NCBI RefSeq assembly: GCF_036327755.1
Contig: NZ_CP109597.1
Span: forward strand, 62,001-126,000
From: Nocardia sp. NBC_01503
Lineage (GTDB): Bacteria; Actinomycetota; Actinomycetes; Mycobacteriales; Mycobacteriaceae
Length of the DNA: 64,000 nt
Reading direction: 5' to 3'
A program made the position numbers and the translations under genes. Positions 31,624 through 39,604 of the stretch are shown piece after piece. Numbering within the stretch: position 1 is the first letter of the stretch; each line of letters starts with the position of its first letter. Below the pieces are notes generated by a model. The model made no database searches. It saw nothing but the letters and a program-made list of their open reading frames with translations, and was not told the DNA's origin.

Positions 31624-33141
31624 TTGACCAGGGCAGACAGAAACCCGTCTACCACCTCGGAAGCTACTGATGACATGACCCTCAACGCTTTCGCCCAGGA
31701 GCTCCGCCGATGGCGCGATGTACGGGGTTTGTCGCGGGTTGTGTTGGCCCGCAGGCTCGGATACTCACGACCGTATGTATCGAAGGTTCTCAGTGGCACC
31801 GAGAACCCCTCGGCTGAGTTCGCCGAACGAGCTGAGGCCATGTTGCAGGCCGGGGGAGCGCTGCGGGCAGCCTTCGCCGAATTCACCGGTGCGCGGCCGG
31901 TGCCCCTGCGTCGTAAGCCCTTGATGACGGAACCTATCGAGACGACGGGCGGCCAGCTCGTGGTCGACCATGACGACGCAAGCTTGTCCTACGACGGGAC
32001 CATGTACCGCCTGACCCAGCGGCGGCACCTGGTCAATGCATCATCAGAGCCCATCAGCCGCTACCTGATTCGGATCAGTGTCGACCGGTATCCCGGTGCA
32101 CCAGAGAAGTCCAATGCGCTGTATCAGGACTATCCGCTGACCTGGGATGAAATCGACCTGCACGCCTGGTACGGCGATCACCGTGCCGAGCCGATGGACT
32201 GGAGCCCCCACCACGACCGCGATGCATTCAAAGAGGTGTGGCTACAGCTCTCTTCCGGCGGCCGGCACTTCCCGCTGTATCCGGGCCAGGCCTGCTGGAT
32301 CGAGTACGAATACACCGTGACGGACGTGCACTGGGGCCACTGGTTCCAGCGTGCAGTACGTCTGCCCACCCGGCTGCTCTCGGTACGTTTGGACTTCCCC
32401 AGTGACCTACAGCCAGCGGTTTGGGGGCTGCAAACCTCGATGACAGCCGAAGCGCTGCCGTTCCGCACACCCATCTCCCACCAGGTCAGTGAGGGCCGAG
32501 CCGTGTACTCGTGGTCAACCGAGAACCCGCCCCTGCACGCGCGTTACCGACTCGAATGGGACTTCCGCGGCCAGGCCGACGACAGCGAACGCACTCCGCC
32601 CTCTCGGGTCATGGCCGGTCTCGGAATTGTGCAGGAGGGGGACGCGATCCTGCGTGAAGTCGCGCGGCCCTTCGACCTGCCTGCCGAGGCCGAGGACGCA
32701 CGGCGAGTCGTGGCCGAGTTGCACTCGGCAACCGAACGCGTGGCGCAGGCCCATACGTTCGGCAAGGGCATGGGCATCGCAGCCCCACAGATCGGCATCG
32801 GGCGCGCTGTTGCCCTTGTCCGAACTCCCGAGGGCGACACCATCACCCTGTTCAATCCGCGCATCGTGGAGATCGGCGGCGGCGAAGACGAACAGTACGA
32901 AGGGTGCCTGAGCTTCTTCGACTTGCGCGGCAAAGTCCCCCGGCCGCTGTCCATCCATGTCGAACACACCGATATCGACGGCAACACCCACATCACGGTC
33001 TTCGAGCGAGGGACAGCCCGCCTGGTCGCGCACGAAGTGGACCACCTGCACGGCCAGCTCTATCTGGATCACATGCGGCCCGGTATAGAACCGATCTCCG
33101 TAGAGCAGTACAAGGGCACTGGGTCGGCCTGGACCTACTGA
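31624..33141 (+). CDS. XRE HTH - peptide deformylase fusion
   Basis: 505 aa. HTH at about 20-75 (VVLARRLGYSRPYVSKVLSG); a beta-rich middle of about 220 residues with no known motif; and a deformylase-like C-terminal domain with all three metal motifs: GMGIAAPQIG near 382, EGCLS near 426 and HEVDHLHG near 469. Deformylases remove the formyl group from N-terminal methionine; the Cys and the two His should bind the metal. A GTGAG/CTCAC inverted repeat at 31560-31574 may be an operator. A plasmid-borne resistant deformylase or a regulator using the fold are both possible. Confidence 0.8.
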   Translation: MTRADRNPSTTSEATDDMTLNAFAQELRRWRDVRGLSRVVLARRLGYSRPYVSKVLSGTENPSAEFAERAEAMLQAGGALRAAFAEFTGARPVPLRRKPLMTEPIETTGGQLVVDHDDASLSYDGTMYRLTQRRHLVNASSEPISRYLIRISVDRYPGAPEKSNALYQDYPLTWDEIDLHAWYGDHRAEPMDWSPHHDRDAFKEVWLQLSSGGRHFPLYPGQACWIEYEYTVTDVHWGHWFQRAVRLPTRLLSVRLDFPSDLQPAVWGLQTSMTAEALPFRTPISHQVSEGRAVYSWSTENPPLHARYRLEWDFRGQADDSERTPPSRVMAGLGIVQEGDAILREVARPFDLPAEAEDARRVVAELHSATERVAQAHTFGKGMGIAAPQIGIGRAVALVRTPEGDTITLFNPRIVEIGGGEDEQYEGCLSFFDLRGKVPRPLSIHVEHTDIDGNTHITVFERGTARLVAHEVDHLHGQLYLDHMRPGIEPISVEQYKGTGSAWTY

Positions 33142-33169
33142 CGCTGCTCCACTCGCAACACACGGCCGT

Positions 33170-33204
33170 CGGCGGCTGCTCTACGGAGCAGCCGCCGCCC
33201 TTTT
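33170..33204 (+). terminator. Rho-independent terminator of the deformylase gene
   Basis: Stem CGGCGGCTGCTC with GAGCAGCCGCCG around TACG, followed by CCCTTTT, 29 bp after the stop. Confidence 0.8.
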
Positions 33205-33645
33205 GCCATGTCTCAGATCGAAATCACACCGCTTGGTCGATTGCTCGGCCCCGGCCTGGTGACTCCGCATCGGTTCGCTGGCTGTCCGCGATGGGCTTCG
33301 TGGATTGCTCGGATCACTTCAGAGCTTGCTATGCGAATCGGCCTGGTCTGCCTGGTCACGCAGGTGGCGCTCCGGCTGGGCTGGTTCTTCCGGGAGGGCG
33401 CGTCTGTCTCAGCGCGCCGATGCTCCGTGTCCGACTCTGCGAGTCCGGCGGCCTGTTACTCCGCGAGCAGGGGGAGTGGTTGGGGCGATCCGGTGAGGCT
33501 CGGTTCCGCGCTCGCCGGCGGGCCTGGTGGACGCTTCGCGGATCGAGTGGCCTGCTTCGTGGAGCGTCGGAGGCGGGTAGTCGCTCTGCTGCATCGGTCC
33601 AGCTGGACCGATGCGCTCCGGACGGTGAGGCTCGCGGAGCGCCCG
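33205..33645. other. Non-coding stretch with a 24-bp palindrome
   Basis: No supported gene; the open frames lack coding character. A perfect 24-bp palindrome lies at 33591-33614 (half GCATCGGTCCAG), with smaller stems (GACTC/GAGTC) and a repeated GTGAGGCTCG at about 33493 and 33626. It sits between two convergent genes next to an ATTACCGCGGTAAT site. Confidence 0.5.
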
Positions 33646-33667
33646 GTTTATTACCGCGGTAATAAAC
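33646..33667. promoter_or_regulatory. 22-bp parS-like palindrome
   Basis: GTTTATTACCGCGGTAATAA plus AC: the same core as near parAB. It lies 43 bp past the stop of the DnaB-like gene, between convergent genes, so a centromere role fits better than a promoter operator. Confidence 0.7.
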
Positions 33668-33710
33668 GGCTATCGCTGGTGCTGTGCCGCCTGTTCCTCC
33701 CGTGTCATGT

Positions 33711-34664
33711 TCATGCCCGCGGCGCGGGGGTGGAGAGCGATCCTTTGGCCATGTCGACCATGCGGCACAGATGCAGCTGGTGGGCGACGGTGAAAATGCC
33801 GGTGGCGCCGTGCCTGTGTTTGGCCAGGATCAAATCGACTTCGCCACCGCGAGCGTGGTCGCGCTCCCAGGCGTCGGGCCGGTCGATCAGGACAACCAGG
33901 TCGGCAACGTGGCCGATGACACCGGAATCGCGCAGATCGAACAGGGAGGGGCGGACCGGGATGGGCTGGCGGGGGCCGGGGTTGCTGCTCAGGTTCGCCG
34001 TGGTCACGATCGCGATGCGCAGATCCAGCGCCAACGTCTTCAGCCGGCGCGTGACCTCGGCTATCTCGCGTTCGCGGTTCTCGTAGGGCAGGTCATGGCG
34101 TGCGGTGAGCTGGTGCAGCGGGTCGATGACCACCAGCCGGGTGCCGTGCTGCTCGGCCATGTCGGTGATCTGTCCGGCCAGCTGGGCGATGTCGCGCTCG
34201 GGCGGGCGTTGGATGTCCAGTGGGGCATCGGCGATCTCGCTCATGCGCCGGGCCAGTCGGGTCCAGTCGGCTTCGGGCATGGCGCCGGCCAGCATGTGCC
34301 GCAGCTGCACCTTCGCCTCGGCCGACAGCATCCGCTGCCGCATCGCCTCGGGAAGGGTGTCCAGCGTGAGATACGCGGCCGGGATGCCGGACTGGATAGC
34401 GCATGATCTGGCGAAATCCATTGCGAGAGTAGATGATCCGACACCTGGATGACTGCCGATGACGGTGAGCGTGCCCGGAGCCAGGCCCCGGGTCAACTCG
34501 TCCAGCTCCAGGAATCCGGTCGGAATGTTGCGGGAATCGGCGCCGCCGTTCACCGCGAGGGTGTCCAGTTCGTCGATCAACTCTTGGAAGCCGTCACCGA
34601 GCCGCGGGCTGGAGTTCGGCTCGGAAGGTTTGCCCACCGTCGTCACTGTGGTGAGTTCGGTCAT
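33711..34664 (-). CDS. DnaB-C-like protein without the Walker A lysine
   Basis: 317 aa, only the RecA-like C-terminal half of DnaB. NIPTGFLELDELTRGLAPGT leads to GSHPGVGSST at 70-79, where Ser77 replaces the lysine of GxxxxGK. The Walker B area RLVVIDPLHQL and the KHRHGATG arginine-finger region are kept. It lies 16 bp after the iteron-bearing initiator gene, like the rep1-rep2 pair of Streptomyces linear plasmids. It may recruit or cap a helicase rather than hydrolyse ATP. Confidence 0.75.
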   Translation of the reverse strand: MTELTTVTTVGKPSEPNSSPRLGDGFQELIDELDTLAVNGGADSRNIPTGFLELDELTRGLAPGTLTVIGSHPGVGSSTLAMDFARSCAIQSGIPAAYLTLDTLPEAMRQRMLSAEAKVQLRHMLAGAMPEADWTRLARRMSEIADAPLDIQRPPERDIAQLAGQITDMAEQHGTRLVVIDPLHQLTARHDLPYENREREIAEVTRRLKTLALDLRIAIVTTANLSSNPGPRQPIPVRPSLFDLRDSGVIGHVADLVVLIDRPDAWERDHARGGEVDLILAKHRHGATGIFTVAHQLHLCRMVDMAKGSLSTPAPRA

Positions 34665-34680
34665 TCATCGATGAGGCCTC

Positions 34681-36213
34681 TTAGACTGCTGCCGATTGTG
34701 GCGGGGTGAAGGTCCGACGGACTGGGCTCTTACGTGTGATTTTGCTGCGGTCACTGCGTGGCTTGGCGGCCTCGAGGGCGGCGCGGCGCACCTCCGCCGA
34801 GGACGGTTGCGGGTTGTCCGCTGGCTCGGCGGCCGCCATCGTTGCCACGCGAGTGAGGACGTGAGCGATCTCCTCGGGTGCGGTGGGGCACCCGCAGCGC
34901 AGCGCAGGCTCCACCGGATCCCCCGATGGCCCGTTAACCCATCCAGATCCGCCGCAGAGCGTGCAGAACGCCATTTTCGTCACCAGTCCATGATCGGCGA
35001 TTTCTGATCGCTGTGTGGGCAAAATGGCGGCCTCTGCGGGGAGGGTGCTGGTTGTCGGTCGGGTCGGCTCGGCGATCGGGGCGCCGGCGTCCAGCCATGC
35101 GATCGCTTGCTGCGCCTCGGAGACCGCGGCCATGAATGCCTGTTCGTCGCGGTAATCGGAGCGCTGGAAACGGGGGCGGACTTGGCTGATGGCGTCGCTG
35201 TACTCGGTGAATGCCTGCACCAGGTAGGTCGCGGTCTTGGCTTCCCGGGCCTTGTCGGCCAGGTAGGTGGCCACCTGGCCGGGGGAGAACCGCAGCAGGG
35301 CCTGGTCCACCGCCTCGATCAGCTGACGGTGCTGGCTGGGTTTGAGGTCGATCCGCGCGAAGTGCGGTTGCAGCGCCGCGTGCGCCACAAGGGCGGCCGC
35401 CACGCTGCCGGGTGCCGCCTCGAGCCGGGCCTGCTCTTGCGCCTCGGGGATCGGGGACTCCTCCGTCCGTCCGTCCGGATCCGTTTTCGCGTCGCGCGCG
35501 GTCGGTTGCTCGCTACGGACGGAACGGACGGATTTGTTCTCTCCCGTGGTCTTTCCCTTACGTGTTCTTTCGGGCCGCTGTGCAGCGGCTAGCCCTGGCC
35601 GCTGTGTGGCGGCTACCCCTAGCCGCTGTGCAGCGGCTACCCCCCCGGCAGGGGATCCTTCGGGTTTCGCCTGGTCAGATACTGGCCGCTGTGTGGCGGC
35701 TACCCCTTGACCTGCGAGTCTCTTGGAGACCAGATCCGACTTGTAGTACTCGGCGATCTTCGTCGCGCCGGGGTAGGCCGCGCCGCCGGGAGGGTTCATC
35801 CGCACCCGCCACCGATTCGGCGCGGGAGAGCGCCTTTTGCCGGTTTCGGGGTCGATCTGGTCGGGGGTCCGGCCGGTCTTGGCCCCGTCGCTCCAGAACA
35901 TGTGTCGCTTGCTCAGCGCACCAGCCGCGATCAGCTTGTTGTACTGCTTGTCGACCCAGTCCAGGGATCGGTTGAAGCGCTCGGCGACACGCTTGCGACC
36001 GAACTTGGCATCGAACTTGCCGGTGTGCGGGTTCAGATGGCACATCGTGAACGTGAGCACCGCGAGCGCGGACTCGTCGATGTCGGTGTTCAGCACGGCC
36101 CACTGCTGGGTGGTGGCGAACGGGTAGAACTCCTCGGCCTCGAAATCGTCGGCCTCGAAATCCAGGCCCTCGGCCATCAGTTCGGCGGTATCGCCTCCAG
36201 GGTGAGGGCTCAT
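34681..36213 (-). CDS. Replication-initiator-like protein with internal iterons
   Basis: 510 aa. A winged-helix-like N-terminus at about 30-115 (TKFD-type region GRKRVAERFNRSLDWVDKQY, then NKLIAAGALSKRHMF), then peptide repeats GVAATQRP/GVAAAQRL/GLAAAQRP at about 169-214, a helical domain and a C-terminal cysteine pair (CTLCGGSGW, RCGCP). The DNA of the repeats is an iteron array, as in pSLA2 rep1 and phage lambda O. Overlaps the small gene upstream (ATGA). Confidence 0.7.
   Translation of the reverse strand: MSPHPGGDTAELMAEGLDFEADDFEAEEFYPFATTQQWAVLNTDIDESALAVLTFTMCHLNPHTGKFDAKFGRKRVAERFNRSLDWVDKQYNKLIAAGALSKRHMFWSDGAKTGRTPDQIDPETGKRRSPAPNRWRVRMNPPGGAAYPGATKIAEYYKSDLVSKRLAGQGVAATQRPVSDQAKPEGSPAGGVAAAQRLGVAATQRPGLAAAQRPERTRKGKTTGENKSVRSVRSEQPTARDAKTDPDGRTEESPIPEAQEQARLEAAPGSVAAALVAHAALQPHFARIDLKPSQHRQLIEAVDQALLRFSPGQVATYLADKAREAKTATYLVQAFTEYSDAISQVRPRFQRSDYRDEQAFMAAVSEAQQAIAWLDAGAPIAEPTRPTTSTLPAEAAILPTQRSEIADHGLVTKMAFCTLCGGSGWVNGPSGDPVEPALRCGCPTAPEEIAHVLTRVATMAAAEPADNPQPSSAEVRRAALEAAKPRSDRSKITRKSPVRRTFTPPQSAAV
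35573..35706. repeat. Iterons inside the initiator gene, putative second origin
   Basis: Four units of about 22 bp, (A/G)GCCGCTGTG(C/T)(A/G)GCGGCTA, at 35573, 35597, 35621 and 35684; each is itself an inverted repeat (GCCGC/GCGGC). The first three are spaced exactly 24 bp. They encode the GVAAxQR peptide repeats. The position within an initiator gene points to an origin. Confidence 0.7.
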
Positions 36214-36338
36214 CGGATCACCGCCGGCCGCGCGACACGCGCAGCAAGATCGATATCAGTCCGATCACAGAATTCGGCCAGCTCAGTGGCAAGAGCTGAA
36301 GAAGTCAGTTGGCGCTGACCAGGAACTTTTACGTTCAT
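36210..36338 (-). CDS. Short leader gene of the replication operon
   Basis: 42 aa: MNVKVPGQRQLTSSALATEL, then an acidic helix and VARVARP-like basic end. GAGAGGGGTGGCG precedes the ATG, and its TGA overlaps the initiator ATG (ATGA). It could tune translation of the initiator by coupling. Confidence 0.6.
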   Translation of the reverse strand: MNVKVPGQRQLTSSALATELAEFCDRTDIDLAARVARPAVIR

Positions 36339-36443
36339 GTCGCCACCCCTCTCGGGATCGGTGGCAGCCCCTGTTGCGCATAATCGGCGGTGAGTCGGAT
36401 CGACACCTGTCGGTGACGCCCTGTAATCTCAAGTCCGCACGTG

Positions 36444-36468
36444 GTGTTCCACACCAAGTGTGGAACAC
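36444..36468. promoter_or_regulatory. 11-bp perfect inverted repeat in the replication leader
   Basis: GTGTTCCACAC and GTGTGGAACAC separated by CAA, 106 bp upstream of the leader gene. It is the size and form of a repressor operator. The 426-bp segment 36339-36764 holds no other supported gene. Confidence 0.6.
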
Positions 36469-36498
36469 AGGCACAACTACAGCTGCCTCTTCTCGGAA

Positions 36499-36551
36499 CC
36501 CTCGGTCTCTCTTTTGTCGCCAAACAAAAGTCGGAGAGACCGAGGGTTTTT
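36499..36551 (+). terminator. Plus-strand terminator in the replication leader
   Basis: Stem CCCTCGGTCTCTC with GAGAGACCGAGGG, an inner TTTTGT/ACAAAA stem, then TTTTTC. It faces opposite to the replication operon, and no plus-strand gene precedes it, so it may end a short antisense RNA. Confidence 0.65.
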
Positions 36552-36764
36552 CAATTTGTCTGTGGGGGAGTCTGCCCTACGTCGGCACACGCCACCGCCA
36601 TGCAAGCTTTCCGTATCCGGGCCGGTTGTGGGGGGAATGACACGCCCGTCCCCCAATACCAGCGGAAACCCCGTCCCTTGTAAAGCTTTGTGAGGGAAGG
36701 GGTTTCGTGCCTCGGAAGGTTCAGAAATCATGTTGCCGGTTCCGAGGCCGGGCCGGGGGAGGGG

Positions 36765-37658
36765 TCACTCCGAATCGGGGTTGCTGTGCAGATCCGGGTC
36801 GTTGTGGAAAGGGCTCCGGTAGAGGACGAAGGGGTCCGGGTCCGGGATGAACTCCTCGGGATCCCCCGAAGGCTCCTCGTGCTCGTAGGGCTCGTTGTGG
36901 CCGCATCCTTCGTCCGGTTCGCAGTACATCAGCCACTGAGCGCCGTAGCGGCCGCCTGCCGGGATGATCCGCATGGGCTTGCCGCAGCACTCCCCGGCCC
37001 AGTCCGGAATCGGGATATCGACCTTGTCCGGTGCCTGCGAGTGCTCCGCGGCGGCAGCCCCCTCCCACGGCAACGGCGCGGCCGGGTGGATGGGCGCCGG
37101 CGGTGTCCAGGGCTTGGGCTCCGGCATCTCGCGGTTGTGGTCGTGCACCCAGTCCCAGGCCGCGCCCAGGCGGGCCTGGTCGAACAGTGGCACGCCGAGC
37201 CGGTTGCGACCCCAGCGCCGCCGGTCGAATTCCTCGCGCAGCGCGCCCAACTGGTCATCCCACACAGCGCGGGCCTGGGAAGTCTCGGCGGTCCAGTCGG
37301 CGACCCAGGCGGATTTCTTGGCGGCCTGGGCCGCTTCGATCTCGGCCAGCAGCTCGGGCACCGTGAGCTCGGCCAGGCCGGTGCCGGCCGCGGCGGCGGT
37401 CAGGATGGCGGGATCGAACTTCGCCCAGGTCGCGGCCTTGCGCTGCTCATGCTGGCGCACGAGCTTGGCGGTGCGGGCGGCCTCCGCGGTCTTCGCGTGC
37501 TTCCATTCGGCCCGTTCGGCCGGGGTCAGCCGCAGCCGTTCGACGGCTTCGCGCAAGGCGTGCGGCGGGTCCAGTTCGAACCACGCCAGCAGCGCCCCGA
37601 TGGTGACCGCGCCGGCGCCCACCCCGATGACGATGGGCTTGATGTTGTTGCGGTGCAT
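36765..37658 (-). CDS. Membrane-anchored hypothetical protein
   Basis: 297 aa. One N-terminal helix (IVIGVGAGAVTIGALLAWF), a long charged coiled-coil stretch (about 35-150), a proline-rich linker and a C-terminal cysteine cluster (ECCGKPMRI, YCEPDEGCGH). AAAGGGAAA precedes the ATG. Last gene of the leftward operon that begins at 42256. The function is unknown; membrane-anchored proteins of this kind are common in actinobacterial transfer regions. Confidence 0.65.
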   Translation of the reverse strand: MHRNNIKPIVIGVGAGAVTIGALLAWFELDPPHALREAVERLRLTPAERAEWKHAKTAEAARTAKLVRQHEQRKAATWAKFDPAILTAAAAGTGLAELTVPELLAEIEAAQAAKKSAWVADWTAETSQARAVWDDQLGALREEFDRRRWGRNRLGVPLFDQARLGAAWDWVHDHNREMPEPKPWTPPAPIHPAAPLPWEGAAAAEHSQAPDKVDIPIPDWAGECCGKPMRIIPAGGRYGAQWLMYCEPDEGCGHNEPYEHEEPSGDPEEFIPDPDPFVLYRSPFHNDPDLHSNPDSE

Positions 37659-37687
37659 GGATTTTCCCTTTCGGAATCGGTAAGAGG

Positions 37688-38107
37688 TCAGCGGGTATTC
37701 AGGCGGGCGCGCAGGCGTGGTGCGCTGCGGCTGGGAAGGCCGAGGACCCCGAGCAGATCCAGCACGGTCGCGGCCTTGCCGCGCTCGGTGATCCGCCATC
37801 CCCCGCCGGTGACAGGAGCGGTGAAGCCGCGGGCGGTGAAGCCGCGGGCGGTGAGCCGACGCACGGCGGCCGCCACGTCTGCGGTGAGTGAGGCCGGCAC
37901 CGCCTCGGCGGAGTGGGGATCCAGATCCGCCGGTATCTGCTGGTCCAGCAAGCCGAGCACGCGCGCCATGGTGGCGGTGCCACCGTTGGTGGCCAGGTCG
38001 CACAGGATCAGCCGTTCGTACCGGTCGTGCACGTACGCCCCAGGGCTTCCGGCGCGGGCCTCCACACTCGCGTTCGCGCCGCGCCGCAACCAGGATCGAA
38101 GTCCCAT
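37688..38107 (-). CDS. Winged-helix-like hypothetical protein
   Basis: 139 aa. RYERLILCDLATNGGTATMA (helical) and GGGWRITERGKAATVLDLLG, which resembles the wing and last helix of PadR/MarR-like folds. A short tandem repeat RGFTARGFTA is visible. Its ATG shares a base with the stop of the ParB-like gene upstream (TGATG). Confidence 0.6.
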   Translation of the reverse strand: MGLRSWLRRGANASVEARAGSPGAYVHDRYERLILCDLATNGGTATMARVLGLLDQQIPADLDPHSAEAVPASLTADVAAAVRRLTARGFTARGFTAPVTGGGWRITERGKAATVLDLLGVLGLPSRSAPRLRARLNTR

Positions 38108-39003
38108 CACACAGCCTCCTTGCTGGTGCGGGCCTGGGGCTTCGAGGGGCGCCCGAGCTGATCGCGCGCCAGCTTCTTGGTGCCGCGGGCGCTGTTGTAG
38201 GCGCTGATCATGACCAAGGCGGCCAACTTGCCGGCCTGGCCGTTCTCGGTCTCGCGCAAGGCCTCGGCGCGGGCCTTGATCTGGCGAGGTGCGTAGTCCA
38301 CCAGCAGATCCCCCAGGCGTTCGTGGTCCAGCACGTCGTCGTAGCTGTGCAGGATCAACGCGACCCCCAGTACCAGCGGCGCGTCGACGGCGTCCAGGCG
38401 CTTGCCCCACACCTCGGCGATGAAGGTCAGCGTGTTCTCCAGCAGCAGTCCCTTACCTCCGCCGCCCAGCTTGTAGACCTTTTCGAGAGTGGAGGTGCAG
38501 CGGATATTGCCGTTGTTCGGCGCCATGTCGACCTGCATCCCGGCCGCTACCACCACGGCCTCGATCGCGGCCACCACAGCGTCCCCGCCGGCGCGGCGGG
38601 CCTTCCACCGGTCCCACGTGGTCAGCCGCCGTGTGCTGGCGTCGATCTCGTGGAACAGCTGTGCTTCCTGCTCGATGCTGAGCCCGGTGTGGACCTTGGC
38701 GACCAGCGGCATATCGCGGTCACGCAGACGGGCCGCCTCCACCCGGTGCTGCCCGTTGATCACCGCGTATCGGTCCGGCTGCATGCCTTCGCCCCGGTCG
38801 GACAGTTCGATCACCCCGAGCAGGCGCACATTCCAGTGGTCCTCGCGGGCCATGTGCTCGGCGCGGGGCCGATCCAGATCCCGCTGATAGGTCGGATCGG
38901 CGAAGATCTCGCGCACCGACACCGCCGCCAGGTACACCTGCGGTTCCCCGCCCTCGGTGAGCGTGGTCGGCTCTGTCCATTCGATGCTGGCCAGGGCGCT
39001 CAT
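38107..39003 (-). CDS. ParB/sulfiredoxin-superfamily protein (NGQHR type)
   Basis: 298 aa. DPTYQRDLDRPRAEHMARED and YAVINGQHRVEAARLRD give the DGxHR-like core (here NGQHR) of the ParB/Srx fold, followed by a helical C-terminal half (LHSYDDVLDHERLGDLLVDY). Proteins of this type in mobile elements are often standalone, with ATPase/nuclease or DNA-binding roles. It is not the partition ParB, which is encoded at 27748. It overlaps neighbours on both sides. Confidence 0.7.
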   Translation of the reverse strand: MSALASIEWTEPTTLTEGGEPQVYLAAVSVREIFADPTYQRDLDRPRAEHMAREDHWNVRLLGVIELSDRGEGMQPDRYAVINGQHRVEAARLRDRDMPLVAKVHTGLSIEQEAQLFHEIDASTRRLTTWDRWKARRAGGDAVVAAIEAVVVAAGMQVDMAPNNGNIRCTSTLEKVYKLGGGGKGLLLENTLTFIAEVWGKRLDAVDAPLVLGVALILHSYDDVLDHERLGDLLVDYAPRQIKARAEALRETENGQAGKLAALVMISAYNSARGTKKLARDQLGRPSKPQARTSKEAV

Positions 39004-39077
39004 CGGCGTACCTCCAGCCCGCGATCTCCGTGCACCTGGTGCACGTTCGCGGTGATCGCGCGCACCGCCCGGTTCAT
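39000..39077 (-). CDS. 25-residue operon peptide
   Basis: MNRAVRAITANVHQVHGDRG, then LEVRR. Its ATG overlaps the upstream stop and its TGA overlaps the downstream ATG (both ATGA), so it lies on an unbroken chain of coupled genes. It may serve only to couple translation. Confidence 0.5.
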   Translation of the reverse strand: MNRAVRAITANVHQVHGDRGLEVRR

Positions 39078-39604
39078 CGCTGGCACCCATGAACGTGGTT
39101 GCGGCGGTTCTTGTCCCAGGCGGTGATGCTCTCGTGCATCGACTGCAACTGGTCCAGGCTGATGCTGTCGGAGGTGGTGGTGGCCCACTCGAGGGGCAGC
39201 GCGGCCAGTGCCTGGCCCAACTCGCGCAACTCCTCCCGACACGGGAACCCGTCAACCGGGATGTGTCGGCCGGTGGGGATATGGACCAGCGACAGCCCGA
39301 ACACCGCTGGCGCGCCGTTGTCGTTGATGTGCGGGGTGATGGCGAAGTGTTCGGCCACGATCTCCGCGGCCACGGTCACCATGCCGTGGTGCAAGGACTG
39401 GACCTGCACCCGCGGGCGGGTGTCGGCCTGGTCAGGGGAGGTGTTCGTGCTGTTCATCGTGTGTTTCTCTCCTCGAATGAGGCGGTGGATGCAGTCCTGG
39501 CACAGCTGTTCGGTGCAGCAGTCGCTGCAATGGCCGCCCGGTCCGTCATGGCACGGGCAGGGGCAGGTCGCCAGTGCGTCGAATGCGGTGTCCGTGCTGG
39601 TCAT
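39074..39604 (-). CDS. Hypothetical protein with cysteine-rich N-terminus and internal start
   Basis: 176 aa. Residues 14-40 carry eight cysteines (CPCPCHDGPGGHCSDCC, then LCQDC), a likely zinc site. At residue 50 (position 39457) an internal ATG follows GAGGAGAG, so a shorter 127-residue protein lacking the cysteines may also be made. The C-terminal part (ELRELGQALAALPLEW) is mixed alpha/beta. The function is unknown. Confidence 0.65.
   Translation of the reverse strand: MTSTDTAFDALATCPCPCHDGPGGHCSDCCTEQLCQDCIHRLIRGEKHTMNSTNTSPDQADTRPRVQVQSLHHGMVTVAAEIVAEHFAITPHINDNGAPAVFGLSLVHIPTGRHIPVDGFPCREELRELGQALAALPLEWATTTSDSISLDQLQSMHESITAWDKNRRNHVHGCQR

Noticed and set aside
33208-34086. Plus-strand frame of 292 codons starting after the deformylase terminator
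   Set aside because: Half of it is antisense to the DnaB-like gene and the rest has no coding character.
36690-38207. Long plus-strand open frame (505 codons) and its mirror at 57144-58661
   Set aside because: It lies antisense to three well-supported overlapping genes with ribosome sites and has no motif. Such shadows are common at high GC.
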